Below, one piece after another: positions 36,042 through 46,119 of a stretch of DNA of 64,000 bases. Under the pieces are notes generated by a model. That model worked only from the letters and a program-made list of their open reading frames with translations, was not told where the DNA came from and searched no databases. Each line of letters starts with the position of its first letter. The first letter of the stretch is position 1. Location of the stretch: NCBI RefSeq assembly GCF_009664975.1, contig NZ_WJXB01000021.1:1-64000 (forward strand), written 5' to 3'. The position numbers were made by a program, and so were the translations under genes. The stretch comes from Paenibacillus monticola. GTDB lineage: Bacteria; Bacillota; Bacilli; Paenibacillales; Paenibacillaceae.

Positions 36042-37043
36042 ATGGATGAAGAGAGGGAAAAGATCTATTATTGGAAAAATGACATTAGGTGGAATATTGA
36101 GGATGGGATTCTGGATATAGAATCCAGAAAGTACAAAGGATTTCCGGTAAGTATTTTTTCGCAACTTTATCATGATTTTCTAAAGGGAAAGCCGGAAGGT
36201 GAAATGGAAGAATACTTCTCTCAATATGAGAGAAGGGAGACTCGTATTATGAAGCTCTTTGTCCAGGATCTGATAGCAAATAACCTTCTGGTTTCAGCTA
36301 TTGCTGCACCGCAAGAACTCTTTCAATCCCAATATCAGTTTATAAAGGATGATTATCCGGATCATTTTTTTCTCGTCAAAGAAAATGTGGAAGAATATGT
36401 GGAGGAAAAACAACGTAGATTCGATTCCATGCAGGATTCGAATTCAATACTTCATATGAACAATGTAAATCTTCCTGACGTTATTCATAGGCGGGCGAGT
36501 ACCAGAAGATTTGATGTGGGGAAGAAGGTGAGCATGCAATTATTCAATAATTTGATGTCTAGCATGTGCCAAAAACCTAACGAGGAGAATATCACTTATT
36601 ACTATCCAAGTGCAGGTGGACTGTATCCGATCAACATCTATGTATTTGTAAAGGAAGGCAGAGTGGAGGGGGTTTCGGGAGGTTTATACATACTAAATCC
36701 GGCTAAGCATGCGCTCGTTCCTCATCAATTAGACGTGGATATTAACTCTGATGCACAATATTTTACGAATAAAGAAATAGCGAAGGGATCTGCATTTACG
36801 ATTTATTTTACATATGATGGCGAAGTAAATATGCAAAAATATAAAGGACAGGGATACTATTATGGAATTCTGGAAACCGGTATTTTAATGGGACTGGTTA
36901 GTTATTATGCAGAATATCTGGGACTGGGAAGCTGCATTATCGGTGATTTGGAATTTAGAAAGATTGAACCCTATTTTAAATTGAAAACGAATGAAGTCTA
37001 TATGCAGTCTATTGAACTTGGGATGAAAGTGATGATCCCATAA
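36042..37043 (+). CDS. SagB/McbC-like FMN-dependent azoline oxidase
   Basis: A 333-residue nitroreductase-fold protein of the SagB-type dehydrogenase family. An N-terminal ~140-residue helical region precedes the FMN domain, which begins HRRASTRRFD and continues with YYYPSAGGLYPINIYVFV, GQGYYYGILETGILMGL and LGLGSCIIGD. Members oxidise thiazolines or oxazolines to aromatic azoles in peptides and in NRPS products. Placement directly before the cyclisation-domain protein (26 bases between the oxidase stop and the chosen NRPS ATG) makes oxidation of its thiazoline the likely reaction. It is first in an operon with its own regulated promoter; GGGAG sets the start. Confidence 0.87.
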   Translation: MDEEREKIYYWKNDIRWNIEDGILDIESRKYKGFPVSIFSQLYHDFLKGKPEGEMEEYFSQYERRETRIMKLFVQDLIANNLLVSAIAAPQELFQSQYQFIKDDYPDHFFLVKENVEEYVEEKQRRFDSMQDSNSILHMNNVNLPDVIHRRASTRRFDVGKKVSMQLFNNLMSSMCQKPNEENITYYYPSAGGLYPINIYVFVKEGRVEGVSGGLYILNPAKHALVPHQLDVDINSDAQYFTNKEIAKGSAFTIYFTYDGEVNMQKYKGQGYYYGILETGILMGLVSYYAEYLGLGSCIIGDLEFRKIEPYFKLKTNEVYMQSIELGMKVMIP

Positions 37044-37069
37044 GACTAGTGAAAGGAATGACCTATACA

Positions 37070-40000
37070 ATGAAAGATGAAGTTATCCTTAATTTATGCG
37101 AGATTATTCAAAAGTACATCACGGAGGAGATTAATCTCTCCAAGGGAACAAGTCTGTTTGAATTAAATATTTCCTCTCTGAAAATCATACAAATAGTAGG
37201 AGAAATCGAGAGATTGCATAATAAAAAAATGGATATTGCTGATTTCATAGAATGTGAGAGTATTGAGGATATTGCAGACTTCTTGACAGATGCAGATTCT
37301 GTACCCATTATCCGGCCAGAAACGGCAATTTCCGGAGGCGTCCATTCCCCACGCTTAACCAATGTCCAGTTGGCCTATCTTACGGGCAGAAATAAAGAGT
37401 TCGATCTGGGGGGGATTTCGACACATATTTATATAGAGTTTACTACCAGACTGGATCTGAATCACCTGAATTGGGCTATTCAACAAGAAATCGAACGCCA
37501 GGAAATGCTGCGCTGTATTTTTGGGGATAATGGAACTGCAGAGATCATTCCCTCCTCAAATTTGAACTATGAAATGCTTGTTCATGATTTATCTGACCTG
37601 GGAAAAGAAGAACAGCATAAATTCATTCTTCAAGAGAGGGCTTGTCGTGAGCATAGAAACTTTGATCCTGCACAATGGCCATTGTTTGCTTTTGAGGCTA
37701 TCAAGATAAATTCTGAAGAAACGTATATTCTATTTGATATTGATGCTCTTATCGCTGATGGATTAAGCATTCAAATAATGTTTGAAGAAATACTGCAGCT
37801 GTATTCAGGACAAATCTTACCCGATCTTCCCGTTACCTATACAGAAATTGCAAACATCGATTATAGAAGTGAAAAAGAAATGGATAAAAGCTATTGGCTC
37901 GCAAAGCTGGATAGCATTTCCCCAGCACCGCAATTACCTTATCTAACAAAAATACAGAACGTTGAAATTCCTACGTTTAACAATATACATAAAGTTCTTC
38001 CTGCGAATCAATGGAAGGATATCTTGAAAGCATGCAGTGCGCATCGAATTAGACCTACTATATTTCTTATGACATGTTATGCCATAACACTCTCTAAATG
38101 GAGCAATCAGGATAAGCTAACCATAAATACAACGTTTTTCAGCAGAGATATCGCTAAAGAGAACATCGAAACTATTATTGGAGATTTCACTTCTCTTCTG
38201 CTAGTATCCTTTCAGAATCATAAAAAGCAATCCTTTTGGGAAAAGGCAGCGGAATTTCAAGCTGTATTTCTGCAGGATTTAAAACATAGCAAATTTGACG
38301 GTTTAGACATTGTAGGGGAGCTTTCTAGAAAAAACATTATTAACCGGAATGATATTTTTGCTCCGGTAGTTTTTACAAGCATGCTGTTTGACAAGGACAA
38401 AAACAGCTTGGATGTCTTGGGGAAGGTTGAATATTACACCTCGCAGACTCCTCAGGTTACACTGGATCATCAAGTACTTGAAGTGGATGAAGGAATATTG
38501 CTGAACTGGGATTATGTAGCGGAATTGTTTGATAAGAAACTGATCTGTTCGATGTTCGAGGACTATACCTGCTTGATTCGTTCTGTTGTTTCTGATCAAG
38601 CTATTCAAGATCATGTTTTGGAGACAACCATTGAAGCGTATAATAGCACATCGCAGATAGTCGGGAATGAGACTCTAATTTCTTTATTTAATAAACAAGT
38701 AGCCTTACGGCCTGATCGAGTAGCTATTGAAAAAGGGAATGAAAAGCTAACGTACAGTGATTTAGAAGTTCAAGCAGGAAAGTTTGCGCAGTACTTGAGA
38801 AGTGAAGGAATACAGGCCGGGGATTATGTGGCGGTTCATGGCGAAAGAACGATTGAAGTTATCATCGGAATCCTCGGAATTCTTAAGGCGGGTGCTGCTT
38901 ACATACCACTTTCTCCGGATATCCCTGAACAACGAAGATGCTGGATTCAGGAAGAATCCCAATATAAACTTCTTATAACAACTGATATGATAAGGGATTC
39001 CATTCAACAATTATATCCAGAAAATCTGGATAGCCGGATCTGTTCTGATGATACTGCTTATGTTATTTATACTTCGGGAAGTACCGGCAGGCCCAAAGGG
39101 GTTGTTATTTCACATCAAGCCGTTGTGAATACGATCTTGGATATGAATGATAGGTTTCAGGTGAATGAACATGATATTGTGATTGGTCTTTCCAATTTAT
39201 CTTTTGATTTATCGGTATATGACATCTTTGGCACATTATCTGCTGGTGCTTCATTAGTGTTGATTGATGATCAAAGAGACTCAAAAACAATCCGGGAAGT
39301 GATTCTGGAGAAACATATTACAATCTGGAATTCAGTTCCAATGATCATGGAGATGCTCGTGAAATATTCGGAGACAATAGTCGATGAAATCATGGATTTT
39401 GATCTTCTGCCCAATCTGAGGCTTGTACTGTTGAGTGGTGATTGGATACCGCTTAACTTGCCGGAACGTATCAAGTCTATATTCTATGACTGTAAAGTGA
39501 TTAGTCTGGGGGGAGCGACCGAGGCTGCCATATGGTCTATATATTTTCCCGTTGAAGAAGTGGATAGCAAGTGGAACAGCATTCCTTATGGTTACCCTCT
39601 AAGCAACCAATCCTACTATGTGCTCAATTATGAAGAAGAGCTGTGCCCGATTGGCGTAAAGGGTGATCTGTACATTGGAGGAACTGGACTTGCGAAGGAA
39701 TATTTATTCAATCCAGCTAAGATGCAAGAGTCCTTCATAAATCATGAAAGATATGGAAAACTGTATAAAACAGGTGATTTGGGAACTATGACTGAAGCCG
39801 GCTACATAGAGTTTCAAGGGAGAAATGATTTTCAGATCAAAATTAGAGGGTATCGAGTAGAACTAGAAGAGATTGAAAAGGGACTGCTTGCCATACCGGA
39901 CATCAAGAGCGCAGTCGTTATTTGTGCCCCTGATAGTAGAGGGATGGATGCATTATACGGTTATTTTGTTAGTGAATCCAAGCTGTCTGTTAAATCAATT

Positions 40001-40975
40001 GTGGTCTCCCTTGAAGAAAGATTGCCAGACTACATGATTCCTAACAAAATTATGCAAATAAATGAAATTCCAATTACCGGAAATGGAAAAAGAGACCGGA
40101 AGAAGCTCATAGACTTGGCTGAAGCCTATACCCAAAATTCAGCCAATGAGGGTAGATATAAAGCTCCCTCCAATGATGTCGAGAATACATTGGTTGAAGT
40201 CTGGAAGGAACTGCTGGGAGTTAGCCAGATCGGAGTAGAGGATAACTTTTTTGATATTGGAGGCAACTCTGTATTAGTCATGGAGATGTTCAACAGGATT
40301 GAGAAGATATACCCGAATCAATTAAAGGTCGTGGATATTTTCAAATATACTACGATTCATAAGCTGGCCGGTTTTATGGAGTCGAAGGGACACTCTTCGC
40401 TAACAATGAAGTCAGTTCACATTCCTGCCAGCTATCTGATGAACGAGAAACCAACCAATGAGTATAAGATTTATGAATTTTCCGTTGCTGGCGATCCGTT
40501 TGTAGGACTTAAGGATTTTATATCCAAATCGAAGATATCCATTGAATGTCTTATCGTTTCAGCATTTGTATATTTTATTTCTGATGAATTTACACCTGCC
40601 GTATCTTATGTTTACTATCATGACGCAAAACGCAAAAGCTTTTCAGAAGTGGGAATTCACTTTGATAGAATTAAAGACTATACGTCATTGCTGAACAAGG
40701 TTAGCAGCCAGCTTCAACCCACAGGGAAAGTAAGCTATCCGGCAGACAGCGCGCAAGCTTGTCCCAAAGACGCTTTCTTACCCGTTGTTTTTAATCTGGA
40801 TGATCATGCATTATATCCTAAAGACATCGAAAAATTCGGTTTTGCGCTAGGATATAGCATGAAACAAAGCAAAGAGCTTAGATGCAATATCCAGTTGGGC
40901 AGACAATGGAATGAGGAATTGGGGAAAAGATTTGCCGGAAAAATGTTTAAGATCTTAGTGTCAAGCACGAAATGA
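37070..40975 (+). CDS. NRPS: ACP, Cy, A(Cys), PCP, half-C
   Basis: About 1301 residues from ATG 37070 (AAAGGA 12 bases upstream; GTG 37049 is an alternative). Residues ~1-80 are a carrier domain (FELNISSLKIIQIV). A heterocyclisation domain follows, with Asp225 and Asp230 in DALIADG, the DxxxxD that replaces HHxxxDG. The A domain (~520-1010) has YVIYTSGSTGRPKG from residue 664. Pocket residues read D, L, Y (FDLSVYD), N (WNSVP), L, S (LVLLSGDW), L (SLGGATEA), I, W (AIWSI) and the A10 Lys, the known cysteine code. A PCP with Ser1067 (GGNS) follows, then ~190 residues resembling a C-terminal half of a C domain. It should condense an acyl group with Cys and cyclise to a thiazoline. Confidence 0.92.
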   Translation: MKDEVILNLCEIIQKYITEEINLSKGTSLFELNISSLKIIQIVGEIERLHNKKMDIADFIECESIEDIADFLTDADSVPIIRPETAISGGVHSPRLTNVQLAYLTGRNKEFDLGGISTHIYIEFTTRLDLNHLNWAIQQEIERQEMLRCIFGDNGTAEIIPSSNLNYEMLVHDLSDLGKEEQHKFILQERACREHRNFDPAQWPLFAFEAIKINSEETYILFDIDALIADGLSIQIMFEEILQLYSGQILPDLPVTYTEIANIDYRSEKEMDKSYWLAKLDSISPAPQLPYLTKIQNVEIPTFNNIHKVLPANQWKDILKACSAHRIRPTIFLMTCYAITLSKWSNQDKLTINTTFFSRDIAKENIETIIGDFTSLLLVSFQNHKKQSFWEKAAEFQAVFLQDLKHSKFDGLDIVGELSRKNIINRNDIFAPVVFTSMLFDKDKNSLDVLGKVEYYTSQTPQVTLDHQVLEVDEGILLNWDYVAELFDKKLICSMFEDYTCLIRSVVSDQAIQDHVLETTIEAYNSTSQIVGNETLISLFNKQVALRPDRVAIEKGNEKLTYSDLEVQAGKFAQYLRSEGIQAGDYVAVHGERTIEVIIGILGILKAGAAYIPLSPDIPEQRRCWIQEESQYKLLITTDMIRDSIQQLYPENLDSRICSDDTAYVIYTSGSTGRPKGVVISHQAVVNTILDMNDRFQVNEHDIVIGLSNLSFDLSVYDIFGTLSAGASLVLIDDQRDSKTIREVILEKHITIWNSVPMIMEMLVKYSETIVDEIMDFDLLPNLRLVLLSGDWIPLNLPERIKSIFYDCKVISLGGATEAAIWSIYFPVEEVDSKWNSIPYGYPLSNQSYYVLNYEEELCPIGVKGDLYIGGTGLAKEYLFNPAKMQESFINHERYGKLYKTGDLGTMTEAGYIEFQGRNDFQIKIRGYRVELEEIEKGLLAIPDIKSAVVICAPDSRGMDALYGYFVSESKLSVKSIVVSLEERLPDYMIPNKIMQINEIPITGNGKRDRKKLIDLAEAYTQNSANEGRYKAPSNDVENTLVEVWKELLGVSQIGVEDNFFDIGGNSVLVMEMFNRIEKIYPNQLKVVDIFKYTTIHKLAGFMESKGHSSLTMKSVHIPASYLMNEKPTNEYKIYEFSVAGDPFVGLKDFISKSKISIECLIVSAFVYFISDEFTPAVSYVYYHDAKRKSFSEVGIHFDRIKDYTSLLNKVSSQLQPTGKVSYPADSAQACPKDAFLPVVFNLDDHALYPKDIEKFGFALGYSMKQSKELRCNIQLGRQWNEELGKRFAGKMFKILVSSTK

Positions 40976-40990
40976 AGGGGAGGGAAATAC

Positions 40991-41956
40991 ATGGATAAGT
41001 GTTCAGTGATTTTCCCAGGGCAATCTTCTCAATATGTAGGAATGGGCAGTGAACTCTATCATGAGTATGGATTTATTAAAGAGCTGTTTGAGAATGCTGA
41101 AGATATTCTGGGCATACCGATTAAAGATATTTGCTTTGAGGAAGGAGAGTATGATTTAAACAACACTCTATACACTCAGGTAGCAGTCTTTTTAACAAAT
41201 ATCTCGTTCTATAAAGTCTTTAGACATGAAACAGGTATATATCCTGTCTTCATGGCAGGGCATAGTTTAGGTGAATATGCTGCTCTATGCTGCAGTGGTG
41301 CCATACCCTTCGAGGATGCTTTGGCGATCATTAAAAAAAGGGCTCACTTAATGGACATTTGCAGCAAGAAGATTCAAGGGGAGATGTGGAGTGTGAATCA
41401 TTTCCCTGTGATGCAATTGGAAAATCTGATTCATCAAACGAATAATACGGTTACGATTGCGTGTTATAACTCGGTTAATCAAGCAACGGTCTCGGGAGAG
41501 TGTTCCGAAATCAATAAATTCATTCAAGAATTAAAATTAGAGAATATAGCTGTAACTAAACTTAATGTAAGCGGAGCATTTCACAACTCTTTGATGGCAC
41601 ATGCTGCGAATATGCTGTATAAAGAGTTGACCCAATATCCATATAAACAAATGCACACACAAGTGATTTCTAATGTATACGCAAGACCGTATCTCCCTTA
41701 CCGGACAGGGGCAATCCTGGCAGAGCAAATCACAAACCCCGTACGCTGGGGGGCGACCATTCAGTATTTTCAGCAGCACGGTATTACTCATATTTTTGAG
41801 CTGGGTCCGAAAGAAACACTAAAGAAAATGCTGCGCAGCGAAAAGGGCAACATGGAAGTCTGGTCCTATGATAACCCGGAGGATAGAAGGAGAATATTGG
41901 ATTTCTCTACAAAGGAATCGGACAAAGATGTAAAAAGTGAGGAGGCAGTAGTATGA
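40991..41956 (+). CDS. Trans-acting malonyl-CoA:ACP acyltransferase
   Basis: A 321-residue FabD-like acyltransferase: FPGQSSQYVGMG at the N-terminus, nucleophile Ser92 in GHSLGE, catalytic His in GAFHN, and ITNPVRW near the end. GAFH-type motifs favour malonyl-CoA. It should supply the extender unit to the AT-less KS-ACP-C protein encoded next. AGGGGAGGG precedes the ATG, and its TGA overlaps the next start as ATGA. Confidence 0.92.
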   Translation: MDKCSVIFPGQSSQYVGMGSELYHEYGFIKELFENAEDILGIPIKDICFEEGEYDLNNTLYTQVAVFLTNISFYKVFRHETGIYPVFMAGHSLGEYAALCCSGAIPFEDALAIIKKRAHLMDICSKKIQGEMWSVNHFPVMQLENLIHQTNNTVTIACYNSVNQATVSGECSEINKFIQELKLENIAVTKLNVSGAFHNSLMAHAANMLYKELTQYPYKQMHTQVISNVYARPYLPYRTGAILAEQITNPVRWGATIQYFQQHGITHIFELGPKETLKKMLRSEKGNMEVWSYDNPEDRRRILDFSTKESDKDVKSEEAVV

Positions 41957-44900
41957 ATATTCTAGAATTAGATGATCTTGAACCCATAAATATTGAGGAG
42001 AAAACAATACATTCAAATGAGATTGCGATCATTGGATTGTCCATCAAGCTGCCTCAGGTAGAGAATTTAAATGAGCTGTGGGAATTATTAATGAACGAGA
42101 CTGAAGTTGTAGATGATATTCCGGAGAAGAGAAAAAATGATATTTTAAGATATCAAAAATTTATAAGTGATATAGACCCTGAAATACATAAATACGGATA
42201 TTTAAACGAAATCGACAGCTTTGATTATAACTTCTTCAAAATTTCATATGCTGAAGCATGTGCTATGGACCCTAAGCAGCGTCTTTTTTTGCAAAGTGCA
42301 TGGAGCGCAATTGAGGATGCCGGCTATAACAGCAAGGAGATAAAGGGCAGCAATACAGGAGTATTTGCGGGAAACAGTAATCTGGGTGAGTATAAGTATA
42401 GTGAGATGTATGAGAAAGTTTTTCCTTCCACCGTTCTCAACGCTGTAACAGGTAACTTGCCAGCGCTTCTGCCAAGCAGACTTTCTTATATATTTGATTT
42501 AAAAGGTCCCAGTATGGTCCTAGATACCGCTTGTTCATCGTCCATGGTTGCTATTGTGCAGGCATGCCAATCTATAAAAGATGGCCAATGTGATCTGGCT
42601 GTAGTAGGAGGAGTGAGAGTCTATCCATTTCCGGTTGATAACGGGCTTCGCTTAGGGATGGAGTCTTCTGATGGTAGAACCAGAACTTTTGATGCCCGAT
42701 CTGATGGTACAGGTGTTTGTGAAGCGGCGATATCCGTGGTCTTGGCTCCTCTTAATGAAGCTATTATCAATAGAAAGCATATCTATGGGGTGATAAAAGG
42801 TTATGCAGTGAACCAGGATGGCAATTCAATTGGCTTGACTGCCCCAAACGGTACTTCTCAAAAAGAGGTCATCCAAAAAGCCTGGAAAAACGCAGGGATT
42901 TATCCGCCGAATCTGACCTATATCGAGGCACATGGTACGGGCACCAAGCTTGGTGATCCTATTGAGATTGATGCGATTAATCAGGCATTTCATGATTATA
43001 CGGATCATAAAAATTTTTGCGGAGTTGGTTCCATTAAAACAAACCTAGGCCATGCCTATGATACTTCAGGTCTGGTGTCTTTGGCTAAAATCCTGTCGAT
43101 CTACAAATATAAAGAAATACCGGCAATGATCAATTATCAGAGCCCTAATCCACAAATTGATTTTGAGAATTCTCCTTTATATGTAGTGGATTCCAGTCGG
43201 AAACTAGATAAGAATCTTAAAAGTATTCTTTGCGGGCTCAGTTCTTTTGGTTTTAGCGGAACCAATTGTCACATAGTATTGGAGAACTATGAACAGACCC
43301 GGGCGGTCGAAAGCAGCATCCAGGAGTATCCCATGTTCCTTTCTGCCAAGAGTATGAAGTCTTTGCAAGAGATGATTCTGAAGTATTACAAATTCATGTT
43401 GGAAGAGCCGGAACATAGACTTGGTGACATTTGTTACTCAGCCTCGCTCAAAGATGCTTATGATTATCGGATTTCTTTTTATACAAATAGTAAGGACGAT
43501 ATGATCATGAAGCTACATACATTACTGGATGATGTACAAGGCTACCCCATGAATAAAGGATTTTATTATAGTGAAAATATTATTAAGGATCAGAGCCAGA
43601 GCGATGTTAACAATGCTTGCTCATTTTATGCTAGGGGAGGTTCGATATCCAAGCCGTTGTTTCTGGATTGCAACAAGGTTAGCATCCCAACGTATAGCTT
43701 TGAGAAGAATCGTTGCTGGTTGAAGGTTCCTTATATTCAGGAGTTCAAGAGCAGCCTCAGTATCCATCTGACTGGAAAGAATGATGATGATTATACAGAC
43801 TATGAGCGGGAAGCGGCATTTCTTTGGGGAAAGACGTTGGACTGTAAAGAGATCTCTATAAATCATGATTACTTTGAGTTGGGAGGGGATTCAATTCTGG
43901 CTATTCAGATCGCGAACCTGGCCAGAACAGAATATGAGCTTGGTTTGGAGGTCAATGAGGTCTTGAGCCATAGCAGTTTTGGCCGGTTTGCAGAATTGTT
44001 GGAATCTAAGCATGCAAAACTGCGGAAGCCCACCCTTACAAACTACCCTGTTTCATCGACCCAGAAGAGAATGTTTATAGAGCAGTTAAAGGATACGGCT
44101 TCTCTTGTGAATAATATTACAATGGTGTGGAAAATAAGTGCAGAACTAGATCTGCAAAAGCTCCGTAACGCGATTAAGCGCACGATAACACGCCATGCGA
44201 TCTTAAAATCATCCTTCTTTTTAATGAATGGTGAGGTTTATCAAAAGCTGAATGACCTGGAAGTAGAGATGATCACGTTACAACCGGATGGACGAACCTT
44301 GGAGACTATCATCAGCGAGCTGATTCGGCCTTATAATCTGTCAGTACCTCCGTTATACAAAGTGATTATTATGGAGGCTGGAGACGGAACGCATACTGTA
44401 ATTTTTGATCTGCATCATATTGTGACGGACGGAACATCTAACGCTATCTTAATGAAAGAAATACAGTGTCTATACCATAATGGAACCCTAACGGCTCTGG
44501 ATAAGGACTACATTGACTATGTAGTATGGCAAAAGGATTTCAATAAGAGTCAAGCCGCGCAGGATCAAAAAATGTATTGGATGAAGCGGTTTGAACAGCC
44601 CCTTCCAAAGCCCCACCGTAAAAACGGGAGTTCTGGGGATCATGATGTTCAGGCAACGCTGTATAATGACCGGATTACAGAAAAAGAATATTCCATTCTA
44701 AAAGGGATCTCAGTAGCACAAAAGGCCAGCATGTTTAATGTATTGCTTGCTGTATTTATGATTGTACTATCCAAGATAAGCAATAACCAGGATGTGACAG
44801 TGGGCGTTCCGATTAGCGGCAGAGAACACACGCCCTCGGAAGGGGTAATAGGTCCTTTTATTAATACACTTGCTCTAAGAAATCAAATACAATCAAATGA

Positions 44901-45360
44901 CTCGTTTGTGGAAGTACTCCAACAGGTCAAGCAACATTCGCTTGAAGCCTTTCAGAATCAGGACTATCCATTCGATGAGTTCATTCAATTTCTGAACCAA
45001 CAAAATGGTTATCAGGAAAGTTATATTCACACCCTGTTTATCTATCAAAATATGACTGCTGCCAGCGACTCAGCAACCCATCGTTTAGAAGACTATCAAG
45101 TGTATTTTCATCACCAGTCGAATTATGATCTATCGTTTGAAGCAACACCTGTTAAGGATACTTTGCAATTAAGAATAATTTATAAGAATAGTTGCTATTC
45201 CCAAGAGGAAGTGGAACAAGCAGTGTTGCTACTTCATAAGGTTATTGATGCCCTCCAGGATGAGGCCAAACGGAGACTGGCGGTTAACGATTATCTTCAT
45301 TTCGGAGACGGCGAAGGAGCATCAGAGTTCGATACGGATGAAATACTTTTTGACTTTTGA
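41953..45360 (+). CDS. Hybrid PKS-NRPS: KS, ACP, C (AT-less)
   Basis: A 1135-residue protein. The KS (~20-440) has the full triad: Cys194 in DTACSSS, His327 in EAHGTGT, His367 in NLGHAYDTSG. A ~150-residue linker ends in IPTYSFEKNRCWL, the sequence that normally follows an AT, but no AT domain is present. An ACP follows with Ser647 (GGDS), then a complete condensation domain with HHIVTDG at 821-827. No KR, DH or ER exists, so the chain should stay a beta-keto thioester. The C domain then joins it to the amino acid on the reductase NRPS. Confidence 0.93.
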   Translation: MNILELDDLEPINIEEKTIHSNEIAIIGLSIKLPQVENLNELWELLMNETEVVDDIPEKRKNDILRYQKFISDIDPEIHKYGYLNEIDSFDYNFFKISYAEACAMDPKQRLFLQSAWSAIEDAGYNSKEIKGSNTGVFAGNSNLGEYKYSEMYEKVFPSTVLNAVTGNLPALLPSRLSYIFDLKGPSMVLDTACSSSMVAIVQACQSIKDGQCDLAVVGGVRVYPFPVDNGLRLGMESSDGRTRTFDARSDGTGVCEAAISVVLAPLNEAIINRKHIYGVIKGYAVNQDGNSIGLTAPNGTSQKEVIQKAWKNAGIYPPNLTYIEAHGTGTKLGDPIEIDAINQAFHDYTDHKNFCGVGSIKTNLGHAYDTSGLVSLAKILSIYKYKEIPAMINYQSPNPQIDFENSPLYVVDSSRKLDKNLKSILCGLSSFGFSGTNCHIVLENYEQTRAVESSIQEYPMFLSAKSMKSLQEMILKYYKFMLEEPEHRLGDICYSASLKDAYDYRISFYTNSKDDMIMKLHTLLDDVQGYPMNKGFYYSENIIKDQSQSDVNNACSFYARGGSISKPLFLDCNKVSIPTYSFEKNRCWLKVPYIQEFKSSLSIHLTGKNDDDYTDYEREAAFLWGKTLDCKEISINHDYFELGGDSILAIQIANLARTEYELGLEVNEVLSHSSFGRFAELLESKHAKLRKPTLTNYPVSSTQKRMFIEQLKDTASLVNNITMVWKISAELDLQKLRNAIKRTITRHAILKSSFFLMNGEVYQKLNDLEVEMITLQPDGRTLETIISELIRPYNLSVPPLYKVIIMEAGDGTHTVIFDLHHIVTDGTSNAILMKEIQCLYHNGTLTALDKDYIDYVVWQKDFNKSQAAQDQKMYWMKRFEQPLPKPHRKNGSSGDHDVQATLYNDRITEKEYSILKGISVAQKASMFNVLLAVFMIVLSKISNNQDVTVGVPISGREHTPSEGVIGPFINTLALRNQIQSNDSFVEVLQQVKQHSLEAFQNQDYPFDEFIQFLNQQNGYQESYIHTLFIYQNMTAASDSATHRLEDYQVYFHHQSNYDLSFEATPVKDTLQLRIIYKNSCYSQEEVEQAVLLLHKVIDALQDEAKRRLAVNDYLHFGDGEGASEFDTDEILFDF

Positions 45361-45375
45361 TGGGGGGAGAACGTT

Positions 45376-46119
45376 TTGATTAAACTGAAATTATTCTGTA
45401 TACCTCATGCCGGAGGGCTGGCCTGTTACTTCAATGAATGGAAATTAAAGATGAAAGAGCGATCAGACATAGAAGTGTGTCCCTTAGAGCTGGCTGGCAA
45501 AGGCAGCCGGTCGGATGAGCCGATGTACAACTCGATCGAAGATGCTTCAATAGACATCTATAATATTTTACGTGCAAGTCATTTGGACGACTGTCCATAC
45601 GCAATTTTGGGTCATAGTATGGGAGCGATCATACTTCTCGAAGTATTGCATCAAATACATTACCGCAGACAAATTCAATTGCCTGTTCATGTATTCTTTT
45701 CTGGAGAAGGTGCTCCCAAATATACTGTTTTAGATCCTATGAGTGAGTTGCCCCTTGAAATCTTCATTAACCGGATCAAGAATATGGGAGGGATCCCAGA
45801 AGAGTTATCCAAGTACCCTGATTTTCTTGCTGAATATATTTCAATTATTCAAAATGATTACAAATTGATAGATAAATATGATCATAAGAAAGAATACTGT
45901 TTTGAAAACACAAAAGTATCCGTTATGAATGGGAATTTAGATACTTCTATAAATCCGCTAAATAAATCCGGATGGCAGGATTATTTCACTAGCCAGATCA
46001 ATATAAAAGATTTTAATGGCGGACATTTTTTTATCAAAGAAGATAATGATAAAGTTGTAAGCTATATTGTAAACACTTTAAACAGCGGCATTGAAATGGA
46101 AATGGGGATTGTCCAATGA
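45376..46119 (+). CDS. Type II thioesterase
   Basis: A 247-residue alpha/beta hydrolase of the GrsT/SrfAD class: CIPHAGGLACYFNEWK at the N-terminus, Ser81 in GHSMGA, and the His in FNGGHFF. Such enzymes clear mis-primed carrier domains. The TTG start is set by GGGGGGAG six bases upstream; no suitable ATG lies near. Its TGA overlaps the next ATG. Confidence 0.9.
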   Translation: MIKLKLFCIPHAGGLACYFNEWKLKMKERSDIEVCPLELAGKGSRSDEPMYNSIEDASIDIYNILRASHLDDCPYAILGHSMGAIILLEVLHQIHYRRQIQLPVHVFFSGEGAPKYTVLDPMSELPLEIFINRIKNMGGIPEELSKYPDFLAEYISIIQNDYKLIDKYDHKKEYCFENTKVSVMNGNLDTSINPLNKSGWQDYFTSQINIKDFNGGHFFIKEDNDKVVSYIVNTLNSGIEMEMGIVQ

